Notes under the pieces: model-generated
The model's database searches: none
What the model saw: only the letters and a program-made list of their open reading frames with translations
Told to the model about the DNA's origin: nothing
Program-made: the position numbers and the translations under genes
Source: Candidatus Wolframiiraptor sp.
Lineage (GTDB): Archaea > Thermoproteota > Nitrososphaeria_A > Caldarchaeales > Wolframiiraptoraceae
Direction of reading: 5' to 3'
Length of the DNA: 7,337 bases
Assembly: GCA_003660635.1 (NCBI GenBank)
Contig: QMUP01000040.1
Span: forward strand, 1 to 7,337
Part shown: one piece after another, positions 1 to 5,579 of the stretch
Position numbering within the stretch: position 1 is the first letter of the stretch
Layout of the letters: every line of letters begins with the position of its first letter

Positions 1-557
1 ATGCAGTGAGACCCCATATCTATGAGACTTCCGCCCCCGCCGAGCTCCGGAATCTGCCTCCAAGCCCCCTCTATCTTAGGATACCAGCAGGTGAGCTGAG
101 CCCTGGCTAAAACTGGTTTCCCAATCATCCCATTGTCTATCAGCTCCTTGATTTTCCTATGTAGGCCATGGAACCTCATCATCAGGGCCACTCCGAGCTT
201 AACGCCATTTCGGCGACATTCCTCGATCATCTCCTCGCACTCCTGCACGGTTCTCCCCAAGGGTTTCTCGCAGAGCACGTGTTTCCCAGCCCTAGCCGCC
301 ATGATTACCTGTTCGCGGTGGAGATGGTTTGGGGTCGCTATGTAGACGGCCTCGACCTCCGGATTCGAGAGCAATTCTTCGACGCTCGTGTACCAGTATT
401 TCGCCCCGAACTTTTTTCCATACTTCTCGGCACGTTCTCTGCTCCTGCTCATAACGGCTACGAGTTCCGCCTTCTTCGAGGCTTCAACCATCTCAGGAAC
501 GGTTCTTCTCTGGGCTATTCCGCTTATCCCGATTACTCCCCATCCGACCTTCCTCAT
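1..557 (-). CDS. Gfo/Idh/MocA-family NAD(P)-dependent oxidoreductase, N-terminal 185 codons (cut by window edge)
   Basis: The gene runs off the left edge; 185 codons are visible, about half of a usual 330-390 residue protein. Members of this family oxidise or reduce a hydroxyl/keto group of sugars or cyclitols with NAD(P) in the cytoplasm. Seen: a Rossmann nucleotide-binding start (GVIGISGIA, residues 7-15), a basic SRSRERA stretch after the second beta strand (37-43), the ATPNHLH segment (75-80), the family hallmark EKP with its catalytic lysine (97-99), and the start of the substrate domain with GGGGSLIDMGSHC (173-185), matching the family's GGGxLxDxGxH motif. The start ATG at 557 lies just before the Rossmann strand, where family members normally begin. 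It follows the aminotransferase stop by 21 bases on the same strand, so the two are probably one transcript. The family is certain. The substrate is not; the neighbour suggests a sugar or inositol ketone. Confidence 0.93.
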   Translation of the reverse strand, partial: MRKVGWGVIGISGIAQRRTVPEMVEASKKAELVAVMSRSRERAEKYGKKFGAKYWYTSVEELLSNPEVEAVYIATPNHLHREQVIMAARAGKHVLCEKPLGRTVQECEEMIEECRRNGVKLGVALMMRFHGLHRKIKELIDNGMIGKPVLARAQLTCWYPKIEGAWRQIPELGGGGSLIDMGSHC

Positions 558-578
558 ATTCCCAGCTCGCCTTGAATC

Positions 579-1856
579 TTATTTGGCGTAGTAGTCTAAC
601 ACCTTCTTGATCGCTTCGGCGATCATGTACATGTGTTCTTCTTCTAGTGTCGGATAGCAATGGACGATAAACGTCCTCTTCTCGAGCCAGGCGGCGTTGG
701 GGCAGAAGACCTTGTCATATTGTACGGACTCGGGGTTGGTGTATTCCTTCGACCTGAAGGGGAACTTCACCCGACCGAAACCATTATGCTCCCTGAACGC
801 CCTTTCGGTGTAACATTGAGGCCAGAAGGATCTCCACGCCGGAACACCTTCCGCCGTTAAGGCTTTTATCAGCTTATCCTTGTCACACTTCATCTGATCG
901 ATGTCGACGACGATGGGAAACACGTAGAACCCGTTTACCTTCTCATTGTTGTGAACGGGGAGATACATTACCTGTGGAACGTCTTTCAGCTCCTTGATGA
1001 GGATCTCTCCATTTCTCCTCCGCCTGGGCAGGTTCCAGTTATCCAACCTCTTAAGCTCGGCCAGACCTATGGCTGCCTGCATCTCGGTCATCCTGTAGTT
1101 GAACCCAACCCGGACGTGTATGTAGTGTAGAGTTCCCTCAAGCTCAAGTAGGTTGAGCCTCTTCTTCGCATCAAATCCGTGATCCCTAAAGGACATGCAT
1201 TCCCAGTAGATCTCCTCGTCATCAGTTATGACCGCGCCTCCCTCACCACCCGTCGTGAAGGTCTTATTCTGACAGAAGCTGAAGCACCCGACATGTCCAA
1301 TGGTTCCAGCCTTCTTTCCCTTATACATGGCCCCATGGGCTTCCGCCGCATCCTCGATCACGTATAGATCGTGTTTTCTCGCTATCCTCATTATCTCATC
1401 CATTTCGCAGACATTACCATAGAGGTGGACGGGGATAATCGCCCTCGTTCTATCCGTAATCTTCCTCTCGATGTCCTTGGGATCTATACAGTGGTCCTCT
1501 TTCCGTACATCGGCGAAGACTGGGATTGCCCCGGCCTGAAGGACGCAGAACGCGGTGGCTATGAACGTGTAGGATGGGACTATGACCTCGTCCCCGGGTC
1601 CTATCCCCAATGCGGCAACCGCTGTATGGAGAGCGCTCGTACCACTATTTACGGCCACACCGTACCTGACGCCATTCCACTTCGCCCACTCCTGCTCAAA
1701 CTTCCTCCCCAATTCTCCGGTCCAATAATTGACCTTCCCGGTCCGAAGAGGCTCCATAGCCGCCTGAATTATCTCCTCAGTAAACGAAGGCCAGGTAGGA
1801 AGCTTTTCCTTTATAGTCGGTTCTCCACCCTCGATAGCGGGCAATTTAGACGCCAT
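579..1856 (-). CDS. DegT/DnrJ/EryC1 PLP-dependent aminotransferase (AHBA synthase/StsC-like)
   Basis: A 425-residue fold-type I aminotransferase, full length for the family. These enzymes move an amino group, usually from glutamate or glutamine, onto a keto-sugar, keto-cyclitol or related ketone. Seen: the N-terminal IEGGEPT block (8-14) followed by a proline/tryptophan-containing segment, typical of the AHBA synthase/L-glutamine:scyllo-inosose aminotransferase subgroup; SGTSALH (71-77) at the PLP phosphate; GDEVIVPSYTFIATA (88-102); PVHLYGN (142-148); EDAAEAHGA (168-176), whose Asp169 should contact the PLP ring nitrogen; and the Schiff-base lysine Lys198 in FSFCQNKTFTTGGEGG. NYRMTEMQAAIGLAELKRLD (253-272) is the usual conserved helix. 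The start is supported by a GGTGAG Shine-Dalgarno site six bases upstream and a TATA box behind it. The dehydrogenase gene follows after 21 bases, giving an oxidation/transamination pair. B. subtilis NtdC/NtdA and the inosose dehydrogenase/aminotransferase pairs are known parallels. The exact substrate cannot be read from sequence. Confidence 0.93.
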   Translation of the reverse strand: MASKLPAIEGGEPTIKEKLPTWPSFTEEIIQAAMEPLRTGKVNYWTGELGRKFEQEWAKWNGVRYGVAVNSGTSALHTAVAALGIGPGDEVIVPSYTFIATAFCVLQAGAIPVFADVRKEDHCIDPKDIERKITDRTRAIIPVHLYGNVCEMDEIMRIARKHDLYVIEDAAEAHGAMYKGKKAGTIGHVGCFSFCQNKTFTTGGEGGAVITDDEEIYWECMSFRDHGFDAKKRLNLLELEGTLHYIHVRVGFNYRMTEMQAAIGLAELKRLDNWNLPRRRRNGEILIKELKDVPQVMYLPVHNNEKVNGFYVFPIVVDIDQMKCDKDKLIKALTAEGVPAWRSFWPQCYTERAFREHNGFGRVKFPFRSKEYTNPESVQYDKVFCPNAAWLEKRTFIVHCYPTLEEEHMYMIAEAIKKVLDYYAK

Positions 1857-1862
1857 ACCTTT

Positions 1863-1906
1863 CTCACCACAAGATCCTAAAGACGATTATTGGATATAAA
1901 AGTTTC
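1863..1906 (-). promoter_or_regulatory. Archaeal promoter and Shine-Dalgarno for the aminotransferase-dehydrogenase operon
   Basis: On the minus strand a TATA box CTTTTATATCC lies at 1902-1892, preceded by a purine-rich GAAAC that could serve as BRE. A start 25-27 bases downstream would fall near 1870, giving a leader of about 14 bases. GGTGAG at 1868-1863 sits six bases ahead of the ATG at 1856. The spacing is ideal for both elements and argues that this operon is transcribed separately from the NagB-like gene upstream. Confidence 0.7.
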
Positions 1907-1920
1907 AAGACGAAGATTAT
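1879..1920 (-). repeat. Imperfect direct repeat flanking the TATA box (candidate operator)
   Basis: On the minus strand, ATAATCTTCGTCTT (1920-1907) and ATAATCGTCTT (1890-1880) are the same motif apart from a three-base insertion. Their starts are 30 bases apart, close to three helical turns, with the TATA box between them. This arrangement would suit a dimeric or cooperative regulator, but in A/T-rich DNA it could be chance. Confidence 0.35.
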
Positions 1921-1930
1921 CGTGAAAAGC

Positions 1931-1960
1931 TGGTTATGAAAAATAAAATTTTGAATTTTT
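1931..1960 (-). terminator. T-rich intrinsic terminator of the NagB-like gene
   Basis: About 40 bases past the TAG stop of the NagB-like gene the minus strand carries TTTTATTTTT (1948-1939), preceded by AAAAATTCAAAATTTTA. Archaeal RNA polymerases commonly stop at U-rich tracts without a strong hairpin. It separates the NagB-like transcript from the aminotransferase promoter, although readthrough is possible. Confidence 0.5.
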
Positions 1961-1986
1961 GGATGAAGTTGATCGCCGAGGCTACT

Positions 1987-2955
1987 CTATCTAGGAACTA
2001 TTGTTATAGGCTCATCGAGAGGTTTCAGGACATTTATTTCGCCAGGCAGAGTCTTGAGGAATGTCGCCGGAAGTTCGGGGTTGGGTTCCGCGTAAAGCGC
2101 GACGTGGACTGCCATCTGCTGCCAGGTCATCTCAGGTCCACAAATTCCATCGCACCAGAAGGAACGATACTTTACCTCAATTTCGTCGTCTCCTAGGACT
2201 AGGGCGGGGCCGATGGTGTTGGCGTGACTGGGAACCGCCCATTGGTTGCTTCCCCACGTGTGGAGGGCGTTCTGGTAGATTGTGGAGGCGTCGAGCTCTA
2301 TCGCCTTCAACATCCTGATCTTCTTCCATTTCTCTAGATCCCGACCTGCCCATCTATCGGAAGTAAATGCTTCTCTATCGACAAATGCGAAGTGTAGTCC
2401 CCAGCCTATCCCCCCATATACCACATCTATCACGCCGCCTCCATCGATTATGATTTTGGGGATCTTGTCCACGAGCTCTGCGGTTGGGAACAGTATATCC
2501 TCCCACTTCATTCGGATGTCGCTCCTCAACTGCTCCCAGAAGTTCACCCTAATAGTGTTCTGGAAGCTCCCGGGCATATCCCAGCTCGGGGTCCTGCCTT
2601 CGGGATCGCTGTACTCGTCCATCATTACTATGTGCACGTGTTTTAGGTTGAATCCATCGATGACCTTCGCGAGCTCGTTTAGATTATTCGCTAGGATCCT
2701 CCATTGAGGCACCGGTCCGGTAGGCGTTATCATCCATAAATCCCGCTTCTCGAAGAACGCGGAGACTATTCGTCTCGTCATGTCCATCGCGAAGGCCGCA
2801 TAGAACTCATGGGGGCTCTCCCAGACCACAACCTTAAATTCGGGGTGGGGGTTCAGCGGAGGGTCAACTCCTATCCTCTTTTGCTGAATCTCTATGATCT
2901 TTTCGAGAGGCATTGGAGGAAGCCATCTAGAGTGTTGACGCTTCCAAGAAGACAT
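1987..2955 (-). CDS. Divergent NagB/6-phosphogluconolactonase-fold protein (glucosamine-6-phosphate deaminase/isomerase-like)
   Basis: A 322-residue cytoplasmic protein that I place in the NagB/RpiA/6PGL fold. E. coli NagB has 266 residues; here the recognisable core begins near residue 40 after an unusual N-terminal extension. Seen: PTGPVP (78-83), matching the phosphate-binding PTGGTP loop; MMDEYSD (111-117), matching NagB's MDEY, where Asp72 of E. coli NagB is the proton-transfer base (Asp113 here); SFQNTIRVNFW (130-140), matching NagB's SFxxxxxxxF segment; GGIGWGLHFAF (181-191), matching GGVGNDGHIAF; HANTIGPALVL (244-254), matching the A-x-T-x-G block; and LPATFLKTLPG (295-305) near the C-terminus. 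Oddities: the catalytic DGH is GLH, so Asp141 of NagB is replaced by Gly186, and Glu148 is replaced by Asp193, while the histidine (His188) stays. Deamination of glucosamine-6-phosphate should therefore not be assumed. The short leader supports the ATG at 2955; Met15 is the alternative start. Confidence 0.75.
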   Translation of the reverse strand: MSSWKRQHSRWLPPMPLEKIIEIQQKRIGVDPPLNPHPEFKVVVWESPHEFYAAFAMDMTRRIVSAFFEKRDLWMITPTGPVPQWRILANNLNELAKVIDGFNLKHVHIVMMDEYSDPEGRTPSWDMPGSFQNTIRVNFWEQLRSDIRMKWEDILFPTAELVDKIPKIIIDGGGVIDVVYGGIGWGLHFAFVDREAFTSDRWAGRDLEKWKKIRMLKAIELDASTIYQNALHTWGSNQWAVPSHANTIGPALVLGDDEIEVKYRSFWCDGICGPEMTWQQMAVHVALYAEPNPELPATFLKTLPGEINVLKPLDEPITIVPR

Positions 2956-3000
2956 GTTTCCACGGTTGTTACTCCGTTTTCTCGCATATTAAGCTTTAAT
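2956..3000 (-). promoter_or_regulatory. Promoter of the NagB-like gene
   Basis: On the minus strand a TATA-like TTAATAT lies at 2992-2986, preceded by ATTAAAGC (3000-2993) as a possible BRE. A start about 26 bases downstream falls near 2963, leaving roughly eight bases of leader before the ATG at 2955. No convincing Shine-Dalgarno site remains in that leader, so near-leaderless initiation is likely. It shares a 130-base divergent intergenic region with rtcB. Confidence 0.5.
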
Positions 3001-3040
3001 GAAGACGAGGGGAATGTATCTCCCAGCAAAATAATCGGCA

Positions 3041-3080
3041 TAACCTTTAAAGCGGCGTGAGGAGATATCTTGACCCGGTG
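3041..3080 (+). promoter_or_regulatory. Promoter and weak ribosome binding site of rtcB
   Basis: The TATA box CTTTAAAG is at 3045-3052. A start about 25 bases on would be near 3074, giving a 12-base leader. GGTG at 3077-3080 is five bases before the ATG at 3086 and can pair with the anti-Shine-Dalgarno GGTGA site. The element belongs to the plus-strand half of a divergent promoter region. Confidence 0.55.
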
Positions 3081-3085
3081 CAACT

Positions 3086-4540
3086 ATGTCAAAGGTGCCG
3101 TTGGAAAAGATAGGCGATGTAATCTGGAGAATTCCGAAGTTTAGATCAGACATGCGGGTTCCAGTCCTGGTCTTCGCATCCGAGGAGCTGCTTAAGAAGA
3201 TGCGGGAGGATAGGACGCTCATTCAGGGCGCAAACGTCGCGACGCTCCCGGGCATCCTCAAACATGCCGTCGTACTCCCAGACGCCCATGAAGGCTATGG
3301 ATTCCCGATAGGCGGGGTCGCCGCAACCGATTACGAAGAAGGCGTAATCTCACCTGGAGGCGTGGGATACGACATTAATTGTGGTGTCAGATTGATGGTT
3401 ACGAACTTAGAGGAGAAAGACGTGAGACCGAGGATAAAAGAACTCATCGAAACGATCTTCAGGAACGTCCCCTCCGGACTGGGGTCGAGGAGAAGGGATT
3501 TCCAAGTTACTAAGAGCGAGCTCGATAGGATCGCGGTTGAGGGAGCGCGTTATATTATCGAGAAATTCGGATTGGGATGGCCAGAGGATCTAAAGCACAT
3601 AGAGGAGGAAGGCTGTCTCGAAGGAGCCGACCCCAGCTACGTTAGCGCGGCCGCGAAGCAGAGGGGATTCCCACAGATAGGAACTCTTGGAAGCGGGAAC
3701 CACTTCCTAGAGGTTCAGAAGGTCGATAAGATATTCGATGAAAGAGCGGCGAAGAGGATGGGGATAACCCACGAAGGCCAGATAACAGTTTTAGTACATA
3801 CCGGTAGCAGGGGATTCGGTCACCAGATATGTAGCGATTACTTGAAAGTCATGGAAAGAGCAGCGCGCAGATATGGTATAAGGTTGCCGGATAGGGAACT
3901 CGCGTGCGCGCCGGCTAAAAGCAGAGAATCGGAGAGTTATCTCAAGGCATTTAAGTGCGCCGTTAACTTCGCGTTCGCGAATAGGCAGGCCATAAGCCAC
4001 TGGGTCAGGCAGAGTTTTGAACAGGTGTTTAGGCAACCTGCGGAAACGATGGGTCTCAGCTTAGTCTACGACGTCGCACATAACATAGTCAAGCTCGAGG
4101 AACATGTGGTCGACGGCGTAAAGAGGAAGGTGTGGGTTCACCGCAAAGGGGCGACGAGGAGCTTCCCAGCAGGCCACCCACTGATCCCACAAGACTACAG
4201 GGATATAGGTCAACCCGTCCTTCTGCCGGGATCGATGGGAACGGCGAGCTGGGTTCTCTTAGGAAATCCGAAGGCCATGGAGATGACATTTGGAAGCACC
4301 GCGCATGGAGCGGGTAGGACCGCGAGCCGGGCTGCAGCGAAGAGGATGTTGAGGGCACAGCAGGTGCTTAACGATTTAAGCCGTAAGGGAATATACATCC
4401 GGAGCGATAGCTTAGAAACGGTCGTGGAGGAGGCGGATCAAGCATATAAGAATGTCGACATAGTCGCTGAAGTGAGCGATCGAGCGGGGATCGGTACAAA
4501 GGTTGCGAGACTCATCCCAATAGGCGTCGTCAAGGGTTGA
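3086..4540 (+). CDS. rtcB: RtcB RNA-splicing ligase (3'-phosphate/5'-OH RNA ligase)
   Basis: A full-length 484-residue RtcB. The enzyme uses GTP and Mn2+ to join RNA 3'-phosphate or 2',3'-cyclic phosphate ends to 5'-OH ends; in archaea it seals tRNA exons after intron removal. Seen: PDAHEGYGFPIGGVAA (65-80); GGVGYDINCG (91-100) with metal ligands Asp96 and Cys99; GSGNHFLEV (202-210) with metal ligand His206; LVHTGSRG (236-243) with His238; DVAHN (329-333) with metal ligand His332; GSTAHGAGR (403-411), whose His407 is the expected guanylylated histidine; and a C-terminal VVKG. All catalytic positions known from Pyrococcus horikoshii RtcB (Asp95, Cys98, His203, His234, His329, His404) have counterparts. 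The P. horikoshii gene carries an intein; none is present here. No archease gene, its usual helper, is adjacent. The next gene starts three bases after the stop. Confidence 0.98.
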   Translation: MSKVPLEKIGDVIWRIPKFRSDMRVPVLVFASEELLKKMREDRTLIQGANVATLPGILKHAVVLPDAHEGYGFPIGGVAATDYEEGVISPGGVGYDINCGVRLMVTNLEEKDVRPRIKELIETIFRNVPSGLGSRRRDFQVTKSELDRIAVEGARYIIEKFGLGWPEDLKHIEEEGCLEGADPSYVSAAAKQRGFPQIGTLGSGNHFLEVQKVDKIFDERAAKRMGITHEGQITVLVHTGSRGFGHQICSDYLKVMERAARRYGIRLPDRELACAPAKSRESESYLKAFKCAVNFAFANRQAISHWVRQSFEQVFRQPAETMGLSLVYDVAHNIVKLEEHVVDGVKRKVWVHRKGATRSFPAGHPLIPQDYRDIGQPVLLPGSMGTASWVLLGNPKAMEMTFGSTAHGAGRTASRAAAKRMLRAQQVLNDLSRKGIYIRSDSLETVVEEADQAYKNVDIVAEVSDRAGIGTKVARLIPIGVVKG

Positions 4541-4543
4541 GAA

Positions 4544-4768
4544 ATGTTTGAAAGGATAAGCTTCTCAGCCTTTTTAGGAATAATTCTCATAATCCTAGGT
4601 ATAATCCTAATCCTCCTACCAATACTCCAAAAGTTCGCACCATCGTTAGAGGAGATACATCCATTGCTGATAATTGGGAAGCGGGTAGACGGCGTCTATA
4701 TCGGCACATCCCCACTACTGATAATTATCCTCATCATCATTTACATCTTCCTCCTGCTAAAGAGATGA
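4544..4768 (+). CDS. Small two-helix membrane protein downstream of rtcB
   Basis: A 74-residue protein with two strongly hydrophobic, isoleucine/leucine-rich segments (about residues 9-28 and 56-72) joined by a short polar loop (29-55) carrying KFAPSLEE and GKRVDG. It has no cysteine and ends in LLKR. Its size and its helix-loop-helix layout recall DUF2905-type small membrane proteins, but I cannot confirm homology by eye. ATG at 4544 lies three bases after the rtcB stop, and GGTTGA at the rtcB end could act as a weak ribosome site, so it is probably translated from the rtcB mRNA. The stop abuts the convergent phosphoribosyltransferase stop. No function can be assigned. The clean hydrophobicity pattern and operon spacing make a real gene likely. 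Confidence 0.75.
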   Translation: MFERISFSAFLGIILIILGIILILLPILQKFAPSLEEIHPLLIIGKRVDGVYIGTSPLLIIILIIIYIFLLLKR

Positions 4769-4771
4769 TCA
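4766..4771. other. Zero-gap convergent stop codons forming TGATCA
   Basis: The plus-strand TGA (4766-4768) and the minus-strand TGA (read from 4771-4769) touch without any spacer, making the palindrome TGATCA. There is no room for a terminator between the genes, so each transcript must continue into the antisense of the other gene. Confidence 0.9.
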
Positions 4772-5437
4772 AGCGATCAATCTCCTCGATCTCGAGAGAT
4801 ATTCTAGGACCTCTGAGTCGCTGAGCTGAGAAAAGTCTTGATAAAACTGTCCTATCGCAAAGAAAGGCGATGGCGTCGCAACGCATCTAACGTCATCTGC
4901 TTCGGAGGAGAGCTTTGGCAATATTTCCGGAGGCGCCACGGGGACGGCTATAATCAGCTTCCTCGGATTCATTTTCCTCAAAAATCTGGCCGTCGCGATC
5001 ATCGTCGCCCCCGTAGCAACCCCATCATCCACGATTATGACCGCGTATTCGCTTAAGTCGGGAAGCGCTTTCCCCTCACGGTAAACCCCGATCCTCCGCC
5101 GGACTTCCTCTAGCTCATGTTCCGCCTCTATTCTAATCCAGTCATCCCGTACACCTAAAGTCTTGGCAACAGACTCCTCCACGTAAATCGTCCCATCCTC
5201 GGCGACCGCGCCCACCGCCAGCTCCGGATCACCGGGTGCCCCGATCTTCCGCGGAACCGTTACCTCTAAAGGGGCGTCAAGCTCCGATGCGACAACGTAG
5301 CCGACTACTACGCCGCCCCTGGGGATGGCGATAACCGCGCATCGTTCACCTTTCAAATCCGCTAACAATTCTACAAGTCGTCTGCCCGCATCCAACCTAT
5401 CCTTAAACAAGGATCCCGACCAGATCAACGCCAACAT
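4769..5437 (-). CDS. Phosphoribosyltransferase-family protein (stand-alone PRT domain)
   Basis: A 222-residue type I phosphoribosyltransferase-fold protein. The PRPP-binding signature VIIVDDGVATGATM (133-146) is intact, with the two acidic residues Asp137 and Asp138 and the phosphate loop GVATGAT. The N-terminal FKDRLDAGRRLVELL (11-25), AIPRGGVVVGYVVA (37-50) and PELAVGAVAEDG (71-82) blocks match the broadly distributed predicted phosphoribosyltransferases related to the N-terminal domain of M. tuberculosis Rv0571c, whose substrate is unknown to me. It should not be named as an adenine, orotate or hypoxanthine enzyme. A charged helical region (about 100-120) follows a variable hood region. 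The ATG at 5437 has no clear Shine-Dalgarno site; the conserved part starts at Phe11, so a TTG at codon 10 is a less likely alternative start. It is divergent from the binding-protein gene and convergent with the small membrane protein. Confidence 0.88.
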   Translation of the reverse strand: MLALIWSGSLFKDRLDAGRRLVELLADLKGERCAVIAIPRGGVVVGYVVASELDAPLEVTVPRKIGAPGDPELAVGAVAEDGTIYVEESVAKTLGVRDDWIRIEAEHELEEVRRRIGVYREGKALPDLSEYAVIIVDDGVATGATMIATARFLRKMNPRKLIIAVPVAPPEILPKLSSEADDVRCVATPSPFFAIGQFYQDFSQLSDSEVLEYLSRSRRLIA

Positions 5438-5483
5438 AATATATCAAATTTTCCAGAGATTAGTTTTTCTTCCGCAAACAATA

Positions 5484-5505
5484 GTTTCTGAAACCAATAT
5501 AAGAA
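5484..5505 (-). promoter_or_regulatory. Candidate promoter of the phosphoribosyltransferase gene with overlapping palindrome
   Basis: On the minus strand CTTATATTGG (5503-5494) resembles a TATA box; a start about 26 bases on would be near 5473, leaving a leader of about 36 bases. Immediately downstream is a perfect 5-bp-arm palindrome, GTTTC-T-GAAAC (5484-5494), placed where a repressor would block polymerase. A second A/T-rich patch (GATATATT) abuts the ATG but would start transcription inside the gene. Confidence 0.4.
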
Positions 5506-5539
5506 TTATGAAATTAATGTTTTGTGAATCCATACAATA

Positions 5540-5579
5540 AAAATTTTTAAACACTCGCGCCTAACATTCTTATGAAATG
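5540..5579 (+). promoter_or_regulatory. Leaderless promoter of the substrate-binding protein gene
   Basis: AAAAATTTTTAAAC (5539-5552) supplies BRE-like adenines and a TATA box (TTTTTAAA, 5544-5551). A start about 26 bases from its centre falls at about 5572-5577, on top of the two candidate ATGs. No Shine-Dalgarno site precedes the gene, so a leaderless mRNA is likely. The ATG at 5572 reads only ATG AAA TGA and is not the gene's frame; the ATG at 5577 is. Confidence 0.6.

Noticed and set aside
168..575. Open frames on the plus strand over the left edge
   Set aside because: They are antisense to the Gfo/Idh/MocA gene, which shows the Rossmann, EKP and GGGxLxDxGxH motifs on the minus strand.
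1371..1880. Open frame of 169 codons on the plus strand
   Set aside because: It lies antisense to the aminotransferase, whose motifs are unmistakable; the frame is rich in Arg/Pro/Tyr with no recognisable domain, as expected of a shadow.
1857..1986. tRNA or small RNA gene in the gap
   Set aside because: No cloverleaf, T-loop GGTTCRA or A/B-box pattern is visible; the gap is explained by a T-tract and a promoter.
2282..2707. Open frame of 141 codons on the plus strand
   Set aside because: It is antisense to the NagB-like gene, has a low-complexity Ser/Pro/Ile composition and no upstream promoter or ribosome site.
1987..2955. NagB-like gene as a pseudogene because of the changed DGH motif
   Set aside because: The frame is intact over 322 codons, with a plausible promoter and conserved phosphate loop, MDEY motif and histidine; a specialised function is more likely than decay.
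3041..3085. Riboswitch or structured leader before rtcB
   Set aside because: The TATA box leaves only about 12 bases of leader, too short for a structured RNA.
2892..3222. Short minus-strand frames across the NagB-like/rtcB gap
   Set aside because: They overlap both gene starts and the divergent promoter region, and their translations carry no motif.
3086..4540. Intein in RtcB
   Set aside because: P. horikoshii RtcB has one, so I checked; the 484 residues align through all catalytic motifs without an insertion.
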